Positions 7,275 through 14,844 are shown, counted from the first letter of the stretch. The stretch is 14,844 nucleotides of DNA from Rs1 sp034111875 (GCA_034111875.1 JAWUWK010000050.1:1-14844), one strand, 5' to 3'. Translations and numbers: made by a program. The notes: generated by a model from the sequence alone, not told the origin.

Positions 7275-7685
7275 GTGACCACTTTGGTGGAACGTAAAAC
7301 TCGGTTTACTTTAGTCAAATGTGTTTTCAACAACACCAAGGAAGAGGTATGTGACGCCCTTATAGAAATGCTATCCACAGTTGCTGCTTTACTAACACTT
7401 ACCTTAGACACTGGAGGCGAGTTCGCTGATCATCAACGAGTGAGCGAAGAGACAGGTGTTGATGTGTTTTTTGCCAAGCCATATGCGAGCTGGCAGCGTG
7501 GAACAAATGAAAATACTAATAGCAGAATCAGGCGCTTTTGGCCTAGGAAATTTGATATGGCTAGTCTGAGGGAACAAGAAATTGAAGATCGAATATTTTT
7601 ACTGAACTTCATACCGAGAAAGGTATTAAACGGCTTAACACCGTTTGAAGCCATTCTCGGCAAGCGTGTTGCACTTATTACTTGA
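7275..7685 (+). pseudogene. IS30-family transposase, 3' remnant
   Basis: The last ~136 codons of an IS30-type DDE transposase. Visible landmarks are TLVERKTRF (4-11), TLDTGGEFADH with the second catalytic Asp (residue 45), FFAKPYASWQRGTNENTN with the catalytic Glu (79), and LNFIPRKVLNGLTPFEA near the C-terminus, where IS30 proteins read LNxRPRK. The N-terminal HTH and first catalytic Asp are missing. In-frame similarity fades a few codons before the nominal GTG at 7275, and a stop lies at 7245-7247. The gene is therefore 5'-truncated and cannot transpose. The C-terminus is intact. The element's right inverted repeat probably lies around 7675-7695 (TGCACTTATTACTTGAATC); the left end is gone. 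Confidence 0.88.
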
Positions 7686-7837
7686 ATCTAGCAGTTGTTT
7701 AAAAGATACCTTCAACTTTGCGAATTGCTTGTTACATAGAGCTAAGTTATTAATTAATCATTTACAAGGCACTCTAATTCAATGTCTGAAAAAACTTCGG
7801 AAACCACAATGGCATGTTGAGTGAGGGCTATCTACCT

Positions 7838-7879
7838 GTTAACTATGTCCAATACTCTTAAGTATTGGACATAGTTAAC
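7838..7879. repeat. Perfect 19-bp inverted repeat upstream of the recombinase
   Basis: GTTAACTATGTCCAATACT (7838-7856) is repeated as its exact complement at 7861-7879 around a CTTA loop. The result is a 42-bp near-palindrome 45 bp upstream of the tyrosine recombinase ATG. The right arm contains the best -35 candidate of the recombinase promoter. It could be the recombinase's own binding/crossover site, an autoregulatory operator, or a strong hairpin. It is not followed by a T-tract, which argues against a terminator. Confidence 0.95.
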
Positions 7880-7893
7880 CAGCCTGATATACT
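7866..7893 (+). promoter_or_regulatory. Candidate sigma-70 promoter of the recombinase
   Basis: TGGACA (7866-7871) matches the -35 consensus at five of six bases. TATACT (7888-7893) matches the -10 consensus at five of six, with a 16-bp spacer. The -35 lies inside the right arm of the 19-bp inverted repeat, so a protein bound to the repeat would occlude it. A second TATAAT (7904-7909) lies closer to the gene but has no partner -35. Confidence 0.5.
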
Positions 7894-7924
7894 GTAATGC
7901 TTATATAATAACGGCCTTATCGCT

Positions 7925-9193
7925 ATGCTACTCGTCACGCCACTTATCAATACATTTAAAGAAATTAGAAACCAACGCTCACTTTTGTTACAAGATCAAC
8001 TCGCTGGCGAGTACCCCGATCTGGCAAACTTTTTGCGAGAACTGCAATCACTTGAACCAGTCGCCAGCAAAGATTTGGTCTTTGTCTTAGATTTCTTATA
8101 CATCATGGGCCGCAAATCTGAAGGCACTTATATACGATTTCGCAATGAGATAGAACGCTGGTGTTTATTTTGCTGGCAAACAAGAGCTAAAGGTATTTTT
8201 CAGGTTAGCCGTAAAGACATAGAAGCCTATATCGAATTTGTCTGGAAACCCGATAAGATTTGGGTGGGTTTATCCATTCAACAGCGATTTAAATGGCAAT
8301 CTGGACAATATTACTCTAATCAGAAATGGCGACCGTTCGTGGTAAAAGTCGCGAAATCGCTGATTAAAAAAGACCCAACGGCAAGTGCACAGGTTGATCA
8401 ATACCGGCCTTCACAAGAATCACTTATCGCAACTTTTACGGCGATCAGTGTGTTGTACCAGCACGCGCAAATGGAAGAAGTCTGTGATAAAAATTTTGTG
8501 CCAGTGGTTAAAAAAAGCTGCCCTTATCTGGTTAGAGAAGTACAACGTAAAACACCTGATACCTTAAGTGAATTACAATGGGAATATGTGCTAGGTATTA
8601 CCAGAGAAATGGCCGAAAAAGATCAGCAATTAGAGAGGAATCTATTTATAATAGTTACCTTAAAATCATTATATTTGCGGGTATCTGAGCTTTCAGAACA
8701 CCCTAAATGGCGACCTACTATGTCTGATTTTACTAAAGATAATGATGATTTCTGGTATTTAACTGTGTTTGGTAAAGGCAACAAAATACGCTCTGTGACG
8801 GTGCCTGAAGCCTATCTAGTCTATTTAAAACGCTACCGTCAATATAGAGGGCTCTCCGCCCTGCCTTCTCCAGATGAAGACACACCAATGCTGAACAAAC
8901 TCCGTGGCAGTGGCAATATGACGTCTAGGCAAATAAGAAGAATAGTAGAGCAAAGCTTTGATTTTGCTATTAAAGCCTTACAGAGGGATGGTTTTAGTGA
9001 CGATGCAAACTATCTAATGGCCGCGACGACTCACTGGTTAAGGCACACAGGAGCCACAGAAGATGCAGGATCAAGACCGCTAAAACACTTAGCGGATGAA
9101 TTAGGCCATGCCTCCTCAGAGACCACTGACAAAAACTACATTCAAAGCAATATAAAAGACAGAGCACGCAGCGGCGTTAAAAGAAAAGTCTAA
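7925..9193 (+). CDS. Tyrosine recombinase / site-specific integrase
   Basis: This is a 422-residue phage-integrase-family recombinase. The N-terminal part holds a SAM-like core-binding domain (~45-150), followed by an extra ~60-residue stretch before the catalytic domain (~210-415). All catalytic positions are present: Arg252 in YLRVSEL, a Lys in GKGNK (283-287), HWLRH (His370, Arg373), His395 in LGHASS, and the nucleophile Tyr405 in DKNYI. It should therefore be active. The start is ATG at 7925 with no clear Shine-Dalgarno, so the start is uncertain. It follows a perfect inverted repeat and an IS30 remnant and converges with the diguanylate cyclase gene (13 bp between stops). No tRNA or att duplication is visible. 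It may be a stand-alone recombinase or the relic of an integrated island. Confidence 0.92.
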   Translation: MLLVTPLINTFKEIRNQRSLLLQDQLAGEYPDLANFLRELQSLEPVASKDLVFVLDFLYIMGRKSEGTYIRFRNEIERWCLFCWQTRAKGIFQVSRKDIEAYIEFVWKPDKIWVGLSIQQRFKWQSGQYYSNQKWRPFVVKVAKSLIKKDPTASAQVDQYRPSQESLIATFTAISVLYQHAQMEEVCDKNFVPVVKKSCPYLVREVQRKTPDTLSELQWEYVLGITREMAEKDQQLERNLFIIVTLKSLYLRVSELSEHPKWRPTMSDFTKDNDDFWYLTVFGKGNKIRSVTVPEAYLVYLKRYRQYRGLSALPSPDEDTPMLNKLRGSGNMTSRQIRRIVEQSFDFAIKALQRDGFSDDANYLMAATTHWLRHTGATEDAGSRPLKHLADELGHASSETTDKNYIQSNIKDRARSGVKRKV

Positions 9194-9206
9194 GCAGTGA
9201 TGTGCT

Positions 9207-11135
9207 CTATTTAAGCTTTTCTGACACAGAGAATGTATCATCGTCCCGAGAGACTATTCTAGCTCTGCCATTGGATTTTGCTTGATAGAGACGCTTGTCA
9301 GCTATGTTAAACAATGCCTGCCAGTTTTCTTCATCAAGCTCCCCCGAGTGGGCAATACCTAAGCTTAATGATAATTGATTTAAGGTCGATTTTTCATGTT
9401 TAATGTTAAACTTAAATAACATATTTTGAATTCTATCGGCGACCATTTCAGCTTGCTCAAGCGTACTATCAAGCAATAAAATCAAAAACTCTTCGCCACC
9501 GTATCGCACTGCAAGATCATCTTTAGTGCGCAAGCTTTGTTTAATGGCCAACGCTACTTTGGTAATTGATAGATCGCCTTCGCCATGGCCATAAAGATCA
9601 TTGAAGGCTTTAAAAAAATCGATGTCTGCAATAATCAAGGCATATTCAAAAGGTGGCAGTTGTTCGATAAATAATTCTAATTTACGTCGATTATATAACC
9701 CCGTTAACGTATCGGTAAGCGATTCATCTTTTACAATTTTAAGGGTCTTAATCAAATATTTTTCTTTGTTCACCTCATTGCTTATATCAATTAATAAGAC
9801 GAGTGTGCTGCGCTTGCCATTCCAATCTATATCGGTGGCGAAAAACCTGAAAAAGTAGGGTCCGACTTTCAGCCGATCTTGGTAGGTCATAGTATCAATT
9901 GCGATTAATAAATTTTGTGACACAATGTCTGTATTAGAAAAGTCATTGACGTCAAGTAATTCGTTGCAGTACTCGTTGCTGTAAACAATTTTATCTTGGC
10001 AATAAATCAAAACAGCTTGACTTGAATTTTCTATTATCATCGTTAACTGTTTTACATTGGCTTGGATTTTGGCGTTTTGTTGCTCATTGTGGCCAATATA
10101 TTTAACAATTGATTTAGCAATAATACTGATTTCTGTCGTCCCTTGGGTTTCTTGTTCTAATACTGTTTGATTCTCCCTTGGGCCTAAACTGTTAGCAATG
10201 ATCATTAACCTTTTCGAGATACTTTGATGAAAAAAGTACATCAAGGCAACCGTTAAAGCTGAGGTCAATAATACGATTGTGATTAAAAATGTATTAAACT
10301 GATTAGATGTCCGATGCAGAATTTCCGAACTACTCGCTACTAATTTCTTTAGAAACAATACTTTGCCTAAGGATGTTGAGTTTAACTGTTCAATAATTAC
10401 ATTGGTCTGGGTATTTAACACTGACAAGTTGAGCTTGATATTTGATTGTGCCTGCAAAATAGCCACTATGCCATCGCCGGGGTTTTCGATCACATCAAAC
10501 AGCTCAGTCGCATTAAAGTGTTGCTGTTTCAATTGTTTGATAATCTGCTCAATCTTTTCCTGAGCTTGTTTGAATAAAAAAGTGGTCGGCAGATCGCCAA
10601 GGGAGCGCGCAATGATATAGAGAGTATTAAGTTGGCTACTGGCTCGCTCGTTATTCACTTTTTGTGTTTTTAGTTGGATGCTATAGAACTGGTCTAACAA
10701 ACTAACTTTATTGCGCAATTGGGCTTTCTTATCTTGAAAATTATCCACTTCATAGCTGTAGGAATTAACAATAGGTAATAACTCTTTACTCATTACCGTC
10801 ATGGTTCGACTGTACTTATCAACCGTCAATTTTTTCAAAACCGCTGAGACTTGGGCTAATTCGTTGATTATTTTTTGTACAATAATTCGATTTTCTATCT
10901 TGCTGTTAGCCTGGGTTAAACTGCTAATTTTTCTATGAATATTTTTAATCGCTAACTGTAGATCAGATGATTTAGCCAATTCTGGTAAGTGAACATCAGC
11001 AACCGCCTGTGAAAGTGTATTAAACTTAGCGGTCATCCAAAAGGATAACGCAGCCATAACAAACAGAGCAACTAAAATACCAATCATGCCACCATTGATG
11101 CGCGCAGATATGCTGTTACGCCATTTAATTTTCAT
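9207..11135 (-). CDS. Membrane diguanylate cyclase with TorS-like sensor, HAMP, PAS and GGEEF
   Basis: This 642-residue inner-membrane enzyme is predicted to make c-di-GMP from two GTP. Order of parts: a membrane segment ~15-35; a ~245-residue, largely helical periplasmic domain resembling TorS-type sensors (36-282); a second membrane segment ~283-303; HAMP-like (~304-350); PAS (~364-455); and GGDEF (~470-630). The catalytic parts look intact: ADIDFFKAFNDLYGHGEGD (503-521) and GGEEF (546-550). The RxxD that would form the inhibitory site (536-539) sits one residue further upstream than usual, so product inhibition may be lost. The start is ATG at 11133-11135 with AGGG 5 nt upstream. It overlaps the upstream nucleotidase-like gene by 11 bases, implying translational coupling and a joint function. 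The periplasmic domain is the likely docking surface for that partner. Confidence 0.93.
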   Translation of the reverse strand: MKIKWRNSISARINGGMIGILVALFVMAALSFWMTAKFNTLSQAVADVHLPELAKSSDLQLAIKNIHRKISSLTQANSKIENRIIVQKIINELAQVSAVLKKLTVDKYSRTMTVMSKELLPIVNSYSYEVDNFQDKKAQLRNKVSLLDQFYSIQLKTQKVNNERASSQLNTLYIIARSLGDLPTTFLFKQAQEKIEQIIKQLKQQHFNATELFDVIENPGDGIVAILQAQSNIKLNLSVLNTQTNVIIEQLNSTSLGKVLFLKKLVASSSEILHRTSNQFNTFLITIVLLTSALTVALMYFFHQSISKRLMIIANSLGPRENQTVLEQETQGTTEISIIAKSIVKYIGHNEQQNAKIQANVKQLTMIIENSSQAVLIYCQDKIVYSNEYCNELLDVNDFSNTDIVSQNLLIAIDTMTYQDRLKVGPYFFRFFATDIDWNGKRSTLVLLIDISNEVNKEKYLIKTLKIVKDESLTDTLTGLYNRRKLELFIEQLPPFEYALIIADIDFFKAFNDLYGHGEGDLSITKVALAIKQSLRTKDDLAVRYGGEEFLILLLDSTLEQAEMVADRIQNMLFKFNIKHEKSTLNQLSLSLGIAHSGELDEENWQALFNIADKRLYQAKSNGRARIVSRDDDTFSVSEKLK

Positions 11136-12678
11136 CTGTGCCCTGGTTAATAAGTCGGTTTAAAACGGGGGCCTTTACGGTTTCTAACTGGGAAAGATAA
11201 TCAGTGACTATATGCCAGATTCTACGTTTCGCGAACAAGTTGTTAATGGGCTCTTTGTTTTTTAACATTAGATAATCATCCGCGCCTTTGAGGTAGAAGT
11301 CTTGCATCGCCATTTTATAGACATGCTCTGCAATGACGTCTGTGCCACCGACTGTTAATGACTTTACTCGCGCGCCCACAGGCAAGTTTGAATCGTAGAT
11401 CATTGACATCCCAGATACATTCATAAATCTGCCATCTATATAGCTAATTCGACTCACAGAATTCTCCATCATATCGAGAAGATCGGCACCCGATATTTCA
11501 ATCACGACAAAATAGCCCCCAAACGCAAACTCCTGCTGAATATCTCCGCGGGTAAAGGCATAGCCTTTCGGATAAAAGGCCGAGTTGCGGATTGAACCGC
11601 TGTTGATCACTGCAATGTCGGTTTTTGCATGATCACGTAATGCATCGGCGAAAATATTGGCGAGGGCCGTCTCTGTGGTTCTAATTTTATTTTTATCGGT
11701 ACTGAAATCGCTGGCTGACACTGCAATCACTTCATTGTATAAATTATCTAATCTCATGTGGTAACGGTCTACAAATTCTAAAATAATCGGATCAGCGGCG
11801 AATTTAGAGAGCTGCTCAACCCTCGCAGACACTTTAGGTGTCTTGTGTCTGTCATAGTCAATCACCACCGTATCGCCGTCTTGGCCGCCCGCAAAAATCA
11901 CTGTAGTATCCCCTGCCTGTATTATTTCATCCGGCCCATCATTGGCAATTAGAATAAGATCAAAATCATAGCTTTTGGCAATGTCTAGGCTGACTTGCCT
12001 TTTTAAATCGGTCATCAAAATTTTAAAATCAGCGTCTTTTTGGTTTTCTTGTATCGAGGGCAACACGTCGCTCATCGCAGAAATTTCAGCCCATTGAGGG
12101 GCGTATGTTATTAATGCCCTCGGGTTAGCCAAAGAGGCGACCGCGACTGATACCCCCTCAACTTCAAATCTATAATCGCTAAAGAGTCCCTCAACACCCA
12201 CCCCAGAGCGTTTGTCTAGAACATTACTTGAGATAATAGGAAACTGCGCATCAAGAGAGCGCAGCGATAATACATCTACATCATAAGAGAGTTCTCTTTT
12301 ACCCACAGAGTAAACGGAGACATCCATAATATTAGCCAGTGCAACAATGTTATTCGCATTATCAAACAGAGAAATCGCACTGGGTGAAAAACTGTCACCC
12401 CCGTGAAAAAATAAGATGTTATTTTCGTTGCCCGCTCTTAATTGGTTTAATAAAGAACTGAGTTGGGGAAAATGTGCAACGTTTTTTTTAAGCAAAATAT
12501 CAGGCTGGTTTGAAGTGTATACGATAGACACTTTAGCCGACAACTCCGACACCGCGCACAGTAAAAAAAGTACTGTGGTATTTTTGAGAACGTAAAAAAT
12601 GGCCGATGAGAAAAGACGTTTATAATCGTCAGCGTATTTGAAAAGACATAAAGTAAAATTTTTAAAAAATAATTCCAA
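11125..12678 (-). CDS. Exported 5'-nucleotidase-fold protein with inactivated metallophosphatase domain
   Basis: A 517-residue protein of the UshA/YfkN fold: an N-terminal calcineurin-like domain (~50-275) and a C-terminal 5'-nucleotidase domain (~315-490). The C-terminal half keeps family hallmarks: TETALANIFADALR (335-348), NSGSIR (359-364), RGDIQQEFAFGG (377-388) and KGADDYL (464-470). In the N-terminal half the metal-binding motifs are lost. TNDxHG reads TSNQPD (55-60), GNHE reads GKRE (126-129), the THxG motif reads TDLK (223-226), and GHxH reads ANDGPD (245-250). Only GGD (93-95) remains. Hydrolysis is thus unlikely. A signal-peptide-like segment (~30-48, ending LSA) follows an unusually long n-region. 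The start is TTG at 12678 with AAGGA (12686-12690) 7 nt upstream. It is first in an operon with the cyclase, so a nucleotide-sensing role is inferred. Confidence 0.88.
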   Translation of the reverse strand: MELFFKNFTLCLFKYADDYKRLFSSAIFYVLKNTTVLFLLCAVSELSAKVSIVYTSNQPDILLKKNVAHFPQLSSLLNQLRAGNENNILFFHGGDSFSPSAISLFDNANNIVALANIMDVSVYSVGKRELSYDVDVLSLRSLDAQFPIISSNVLDKRSGVGVEGLFSDYRFEVEGVSVAVASLANPRALITYAPQWAEISAMSDVLPSIQENQKDADFKILMTDLKRQVSLDIAKSYDFDLILIANDGPDEIIQAGDTTVIFAGGQDGDTVVIDYDRHKTPKVSARVEQLSKFAADPIILEFVDRYHMRLDNLYNEVIAVSASDFSTDKNKIRTTETALANIFADALRDHAKTDIAVINSGSIRNSAFYPKGYAFTRGDIQQEFAFGGYFVVIEISGADLLDMMENSVSRISYIDGRFMNVSGMSMIYDSNLPVGARVKSLTVGGTDVIAEHVYKMAMQDFYLKGADDYLMLKNKEPINNLFAKRRIWHIVTDYLSQLETVKAPVLNRLINQGTDEN

Positions 12679-12699
12679 AGCAATGTCCTTATTTTATTT

Positions 12700-12716
12700 G
12701 CACAGTATTAGTGTGC
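12700..12716. promoter_or_regulatory. Operator-like dyad before the nucleotidase-like gene
   Basis: GCACA (12700-12704) and TGTGC (12712-12716) form a dyad whose 7-base centre contains, on the minus strand, TAATAC. That is a possible -10 element 27 nt upstream of the TTG start. No good -35 is seen at the right distance. A repressor bound here would cover the promoter and ribosome binding site of the sensor operon. This is a weak candidate. Confidence 0.25.
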
Positions 12717-12757
12717 GAAATGGACTTAGATTGATTTAATGATAGCTTAGATTTATC

Positions 12758-12793
12758 GTTTTTCTTGTTTTTCTTGTTTTTCTTGTTTTTCTT
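12758..12793. repeat. Four-copy 9-bp tandem repeat
   Basis: GTTTTTCTT is repeated four times without error. On the coding strand of the adjacent minus-strand operon it is AAGAAAAAC, ending about 80 nt upstream of the TTG start. A purine-rich (A/G) tract this close to a promoter could act as an UP-like or spacing element, and copy number could change by slippage. Confidence 0.9.
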
Positions 12794-13408
12794 AACTGCG
12801 TCTGACTATTTATATTTATATTAATATTAATATTGCATTTACATTTTATTAATCTTGTGGCTCTGCCTGACGACAAGCCGCTTACGCTATATTCATACTC
12901 TTTGCGCTAATTCATTTAACATTGTCATACGCAACAGTAATAAACCAAGCTCAGCTATAGATTGATCAGAATAACAGAGAGAGTTTTGATGCCTATCCAT
13001 AAGCGAATAACCGGCGTTTGCCTGTGTGAGGCCATTAGTGATCAGCTTGAAGGTCAGCTCAGATCAGTGATTGCCTGTCACTGACAACACTTTTCTGTCA
13101 ACACTTGTCCTGTATAAAGTGTCAAATAACTTCAGTCAATGTCGGGACCGCCATTGGCGCTAAAAAAGCCGCACTCAAACTGTTCACGTCGAGCAGCTTA
13201 AAGTGATTCATATGATCAGAAACCGCCGAGCGCGGTTTTGCGTCGATGCGCTTCAAATTTATTGTGGCAACCTAAAGGCAGTAAATTTATAAGCCTCTTT
13301 GCCGGTACTATAGATCAGCCCACTGGGCTCATTTTAAGTCGACACATTTTTGTAAATAATGCCGCAAATCATTATCAATAGAAGGGCTTAGTCAAATTCG
13401 ATAACCAA

Positions 13409-13435
13409 AAAAAACCAGCACTGGGCTGGTTTTTT
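13409..13435. terminator. Intrinsic terminator, usable in both directions
   Basis: An 11-bp perfect stem, AAAAAACCAGC (13409-13419) with GCTGGTTTTTT (13425-13435), and a 5-base ACTGG loop, bounded by A and T tracts on either side. It lies 58 bp beyond the tpsB stop codon on the minus strand and clearly ends that transcript. The symmetry means it can also stop transcription arriving from the left. Confidence 0.9.
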
Positions 13436-13492
13436 AACAAAGAGGCTAAGTGCTCTGGGGACAAGTATTATTTTAGCGTTTAGCTTAGACTA

Positions 13493-14844
13493 TCAGAAAA
13501 AGTGCGTAAGCTGTAACCAGTATCGAGGTTCAAGGTCTCTAGAATCAGATTCAGGCTTTTTCTCTGTGCGCACCGCAACGGTGGAGCTAAAGTTGAGCTT
13601 ATCTGCAATCAGCCAATTCACGTTTAAACCGACACCCGATATTTTTTTGGTGTTATCAGTATCGGTTACAAATTCATTCTGACGCTCTTTACCTACCCCT
13701 ATATCAAAAAATCCGGTCCAGCTAAGGCGTTCATTTTGGAAATAGCTAAGCTCTAAACTACTCACCAAACCACTGTCTACTGAGGCTTCACCTTGAGGAT
13801 AAGCACGCACCGCGCTACTGCCCCCCAGCTGCATTTTAACCGCACTGTCCAAATTTGAACTGGCTAATTGCGCTTGGGCTTTGAGGCCAAAAGCCCACTT
13901 ATCATTTAATCTATGACGGTAGCTTAGGTCACTATTTAATAGTGTAAAACCGCCATCGGTGCCATAGGTATCGTTGCTGCGATCAATCGCACTTAAGTTA
14001 ATCTTGCCGGTGCTGAGACTTAAACCCCAGCGTGTTGGATCTCCAGTAAAGCTAACAAAATCACCTCGCATCTTTAAGTTCAAAAGGTCTACACGCTTAT
14101 CCGAGGAAACGTTAGTGGCATCAATTTTATCATCAAATTGCTGGCGTTTAATCTCGGCGGCGATGTTAACATTTTTATTTAAACTGCGGATCAGCGGATA
14201 GCGTAATTCAAAACTCAGTGCTTGGTTATCACCATTGGCATCTAAGGCAGAAAAGGTTTCTCCCAATTCGTATTGAGTAGCGGATATTTGAGTGTTAAAA
14301 AACAAGCCGTCACCACCGATAGGAACGGCTGAGCCTATGGCTAGATAATGATAACCTTTACCACTGCTCGCCGCATTGAAGGTAAACACTTCGCCGTAAC
14401 CGAATTGATTATTAAGGTTATACTGACCACTTAACCTTGAACCACCGACAAAGCGATTACCCTGGTTATCTAAACTGATATAGCCTATGTTATCTTCTAC
14501 ATCTAAAGTAGTGACATTGATATCGGCATAGCCTTCTTTTAGCGAAGGGTCGAATACAAAACGCACTTCATTGGAGGGCAAGTCAGATAATAAACGCAGC
14601 GTGCGCTCAATGTTAGTGCTATTTAATACTTTGTTTTTTTGCAGCGAGTCGATATAGCGTTGAGTCACCACAGACTTTAACTTGCCCGTTTGCGCTATGT
14701 TCACTTGGTCTAGCCGGCCTTCACTAATATTGATTTGTAAAGTACCTGATTTTAAATTTTGCTCGGGTAAATAGACTTGCGCCATTAGATACCCCTTCTC
14801 TCGGTAAAGACCGAGTATTTGCGCGGCTAAACGTTTCAAACCGA
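13493..14844 (-). CDS. TpsB outer-membrane transporter (ShlB/FhaC/HecB family), 5'-partial
   Basis: The C-terminal ~450 residues of the transporter half of a two-partner secretion system, which exports a large beta-helical TpsA adhesin or toxin across the outer membrane. The visible part begins inside the first POTRA domain (YREKGYLMAQVYLPEQNL). A second POTRA follows (about residues 50-115 of the visible part), then a beta-barrel to the end. The surface-loop motif near LGGSSAVRAYPQGEA corresponds to the VRGF/Y signature of family members. The last residue is Phe, as in barrels recognised by the Bam machinery. The first ~100 residues (signal peptide, plug helix, part of POTRA1) lie beyond the window. 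The in-frame TTG at 14837-14839 is internal, not a start. No TpsA substrate is in the window; it may lie upstream, off the right edge. Confidence 0.92.
   Translation of the reverse strand, partial: GLKRLAAQILGLYREKGYLMAQVYLPEQNLKSGTLQINISEGRLDQVNIAQTGKLKSVVTQRYIDSLQKNKVLNSTNIERTLRLLSDLPSNEVRFVFDPSLKEGYADINVTTLDVEDNIGYISLDNQGNRFVGGSRLSGQYNLNNQFGYGEVFTFNAASSGKGYHYLAIGSAVPIGGDGLFFNTQISATQYELGETFSALDANGDNQALSFELRYPLIRSLNKNVNIAAEIKRQQFDDKIDATNVSSDKRVDLLNLKMRGDFVSFTGDPTRWGLSLSTGKINLSAIDRSNDTYGTDGGFTLLNSDLSYRHRLNDKWAFGLKAQAQLASSNLDSAVKMQLGGSSAVRAYPQGEASVDSGLVSSLELSYFQNERLSWTGFFDIGVGKERQNEFVTDTDNTKKISGVGLNVNWLIADKLNFSSTVAVRTEKKPESDSRDLEPRYWLQLTHFF

Larger units (their letters stand above)
12691..13492. 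other. Noncoding region between sensor operon and tpsB
   Basis: About 800 bases without a supportable gene. It contains a dyad (12700-12716), a 9-bp tandem repeat (12758-12793), an AT-rich TATTAA run (~12810-12835) and a 7-bp stem hairpin at 13064-13084 (TCAGTGA/TCACTGA). Another hairpin lies at 13220-13238 (AAACCGC/GCGGTTT, too few T's for a confident terminator), and a strong terminator at 13409-13435. A 31-codon plus ORF (12989-13084) and a 49-codon minus open frame (13122-13271) read protein-like but lack good starts; they may be gene debris. Confidence 0.5.

Noticed and set aside
7838..7879. Inverted repeat considered as integron attC or as a terminator
   Set aside because: It lacks the RYYYAAC/GTTRRRY core sites and extrahelical bases of attC, and no T-tract follows for termination.
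12447..12683. 78-codon ORF starting at the upstream TTG
   Set aside because: Out-of-frame shadow of the nucleotidase-like gene; the TTG at 12678 has better-spaced AAGGA and leads to the conserved fold.
13220..13238. AAACCGC/GCGGTTT hairpin as terminator
   Set aside because: Only four T's follow the stem and no gene ends just before it; the strong terminator for tpsB is at 13409-13435.

Overview
The window looks like chromosomal DNA of a moderately AT-rich Gram-negative bacterium, most likely a marine gammaproteobacterium. The evidence is a two-partner-secretion outer-membrane transporter, periplasmic sensing proteins, c-di-GMP signalling genes, an Lrp/AsnC regulator paired with an EamA exporter, and gammaproteobacterial-style Shine-Dalgarno sites. 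No rRNA, tRNA or CRISPR array was seen, so placement below class is not supported.

Layout from left to right. 1-518 is gene-poor and carries an 11-unit heptamer tandem repeat. 519-1550 is an S49 (SppA-type) membrane peptidase. 2062-2979 encodes a PAS protein with a degenerate GGDEF domain. 2980-3993 has no supported gene but contains a roughly 262-bp non-autonomous inverted-repeat element (a MITE). 3994-5501 is a divergent pair, an Lrp/AsnC regulator and an EamA permease. Just behind the permease lies a second, better preserved copy of the same MITE in the opposite orientation (5516-5772), with near-perfect termini and a TTAT duplication.

5773-9193 looks like accessory DNA. It has a very AT-rich spacer, an ECF sigma factor (6218-6787), a 69-residue protein resembling the N-terminus of an anti-sigma factor (6961-7170), the 3' remnant of an IS30-family transposase (7275-7685), and a complete tyrosine recombinase (7925-9193). 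The recombinase's predicted promoter is embedded in a perfect 19-bp inverted repeat.

9207-12678 is a minus-strand, 11-base-overlapping two-gene operon. The upstream gene encodes an exported protein of the UshA/5'-nucleotidase fold whose N-terminal metallophosphatase domain has lost nearly every metal-binding motif, while its C-terminal nucleotide-binding domain is kept. The downstream gene encodes a diguanylate cyclase with a large TorS-like periplasmic sensor domain, HAMP, PAS and an intact GGEEF site. The natural reading is that the dead nucleotidase is a periplasmic ligand-sensing partner of the cyclase, analogous in layout to TorT-TorS or NspS-MbaA. This is the most interesting system in the window. 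Its upstream region carries a four-copy 9-bp tandem repeat and an operator-like dyad.

12691-13492 is noncoding, with several hairpins and ending in a clear bidirectional intrinsic terminator. 13493-14844 is the 3' part of a TpsB (ShlB/FhaC-type) transporter gene that runs off the right edge.
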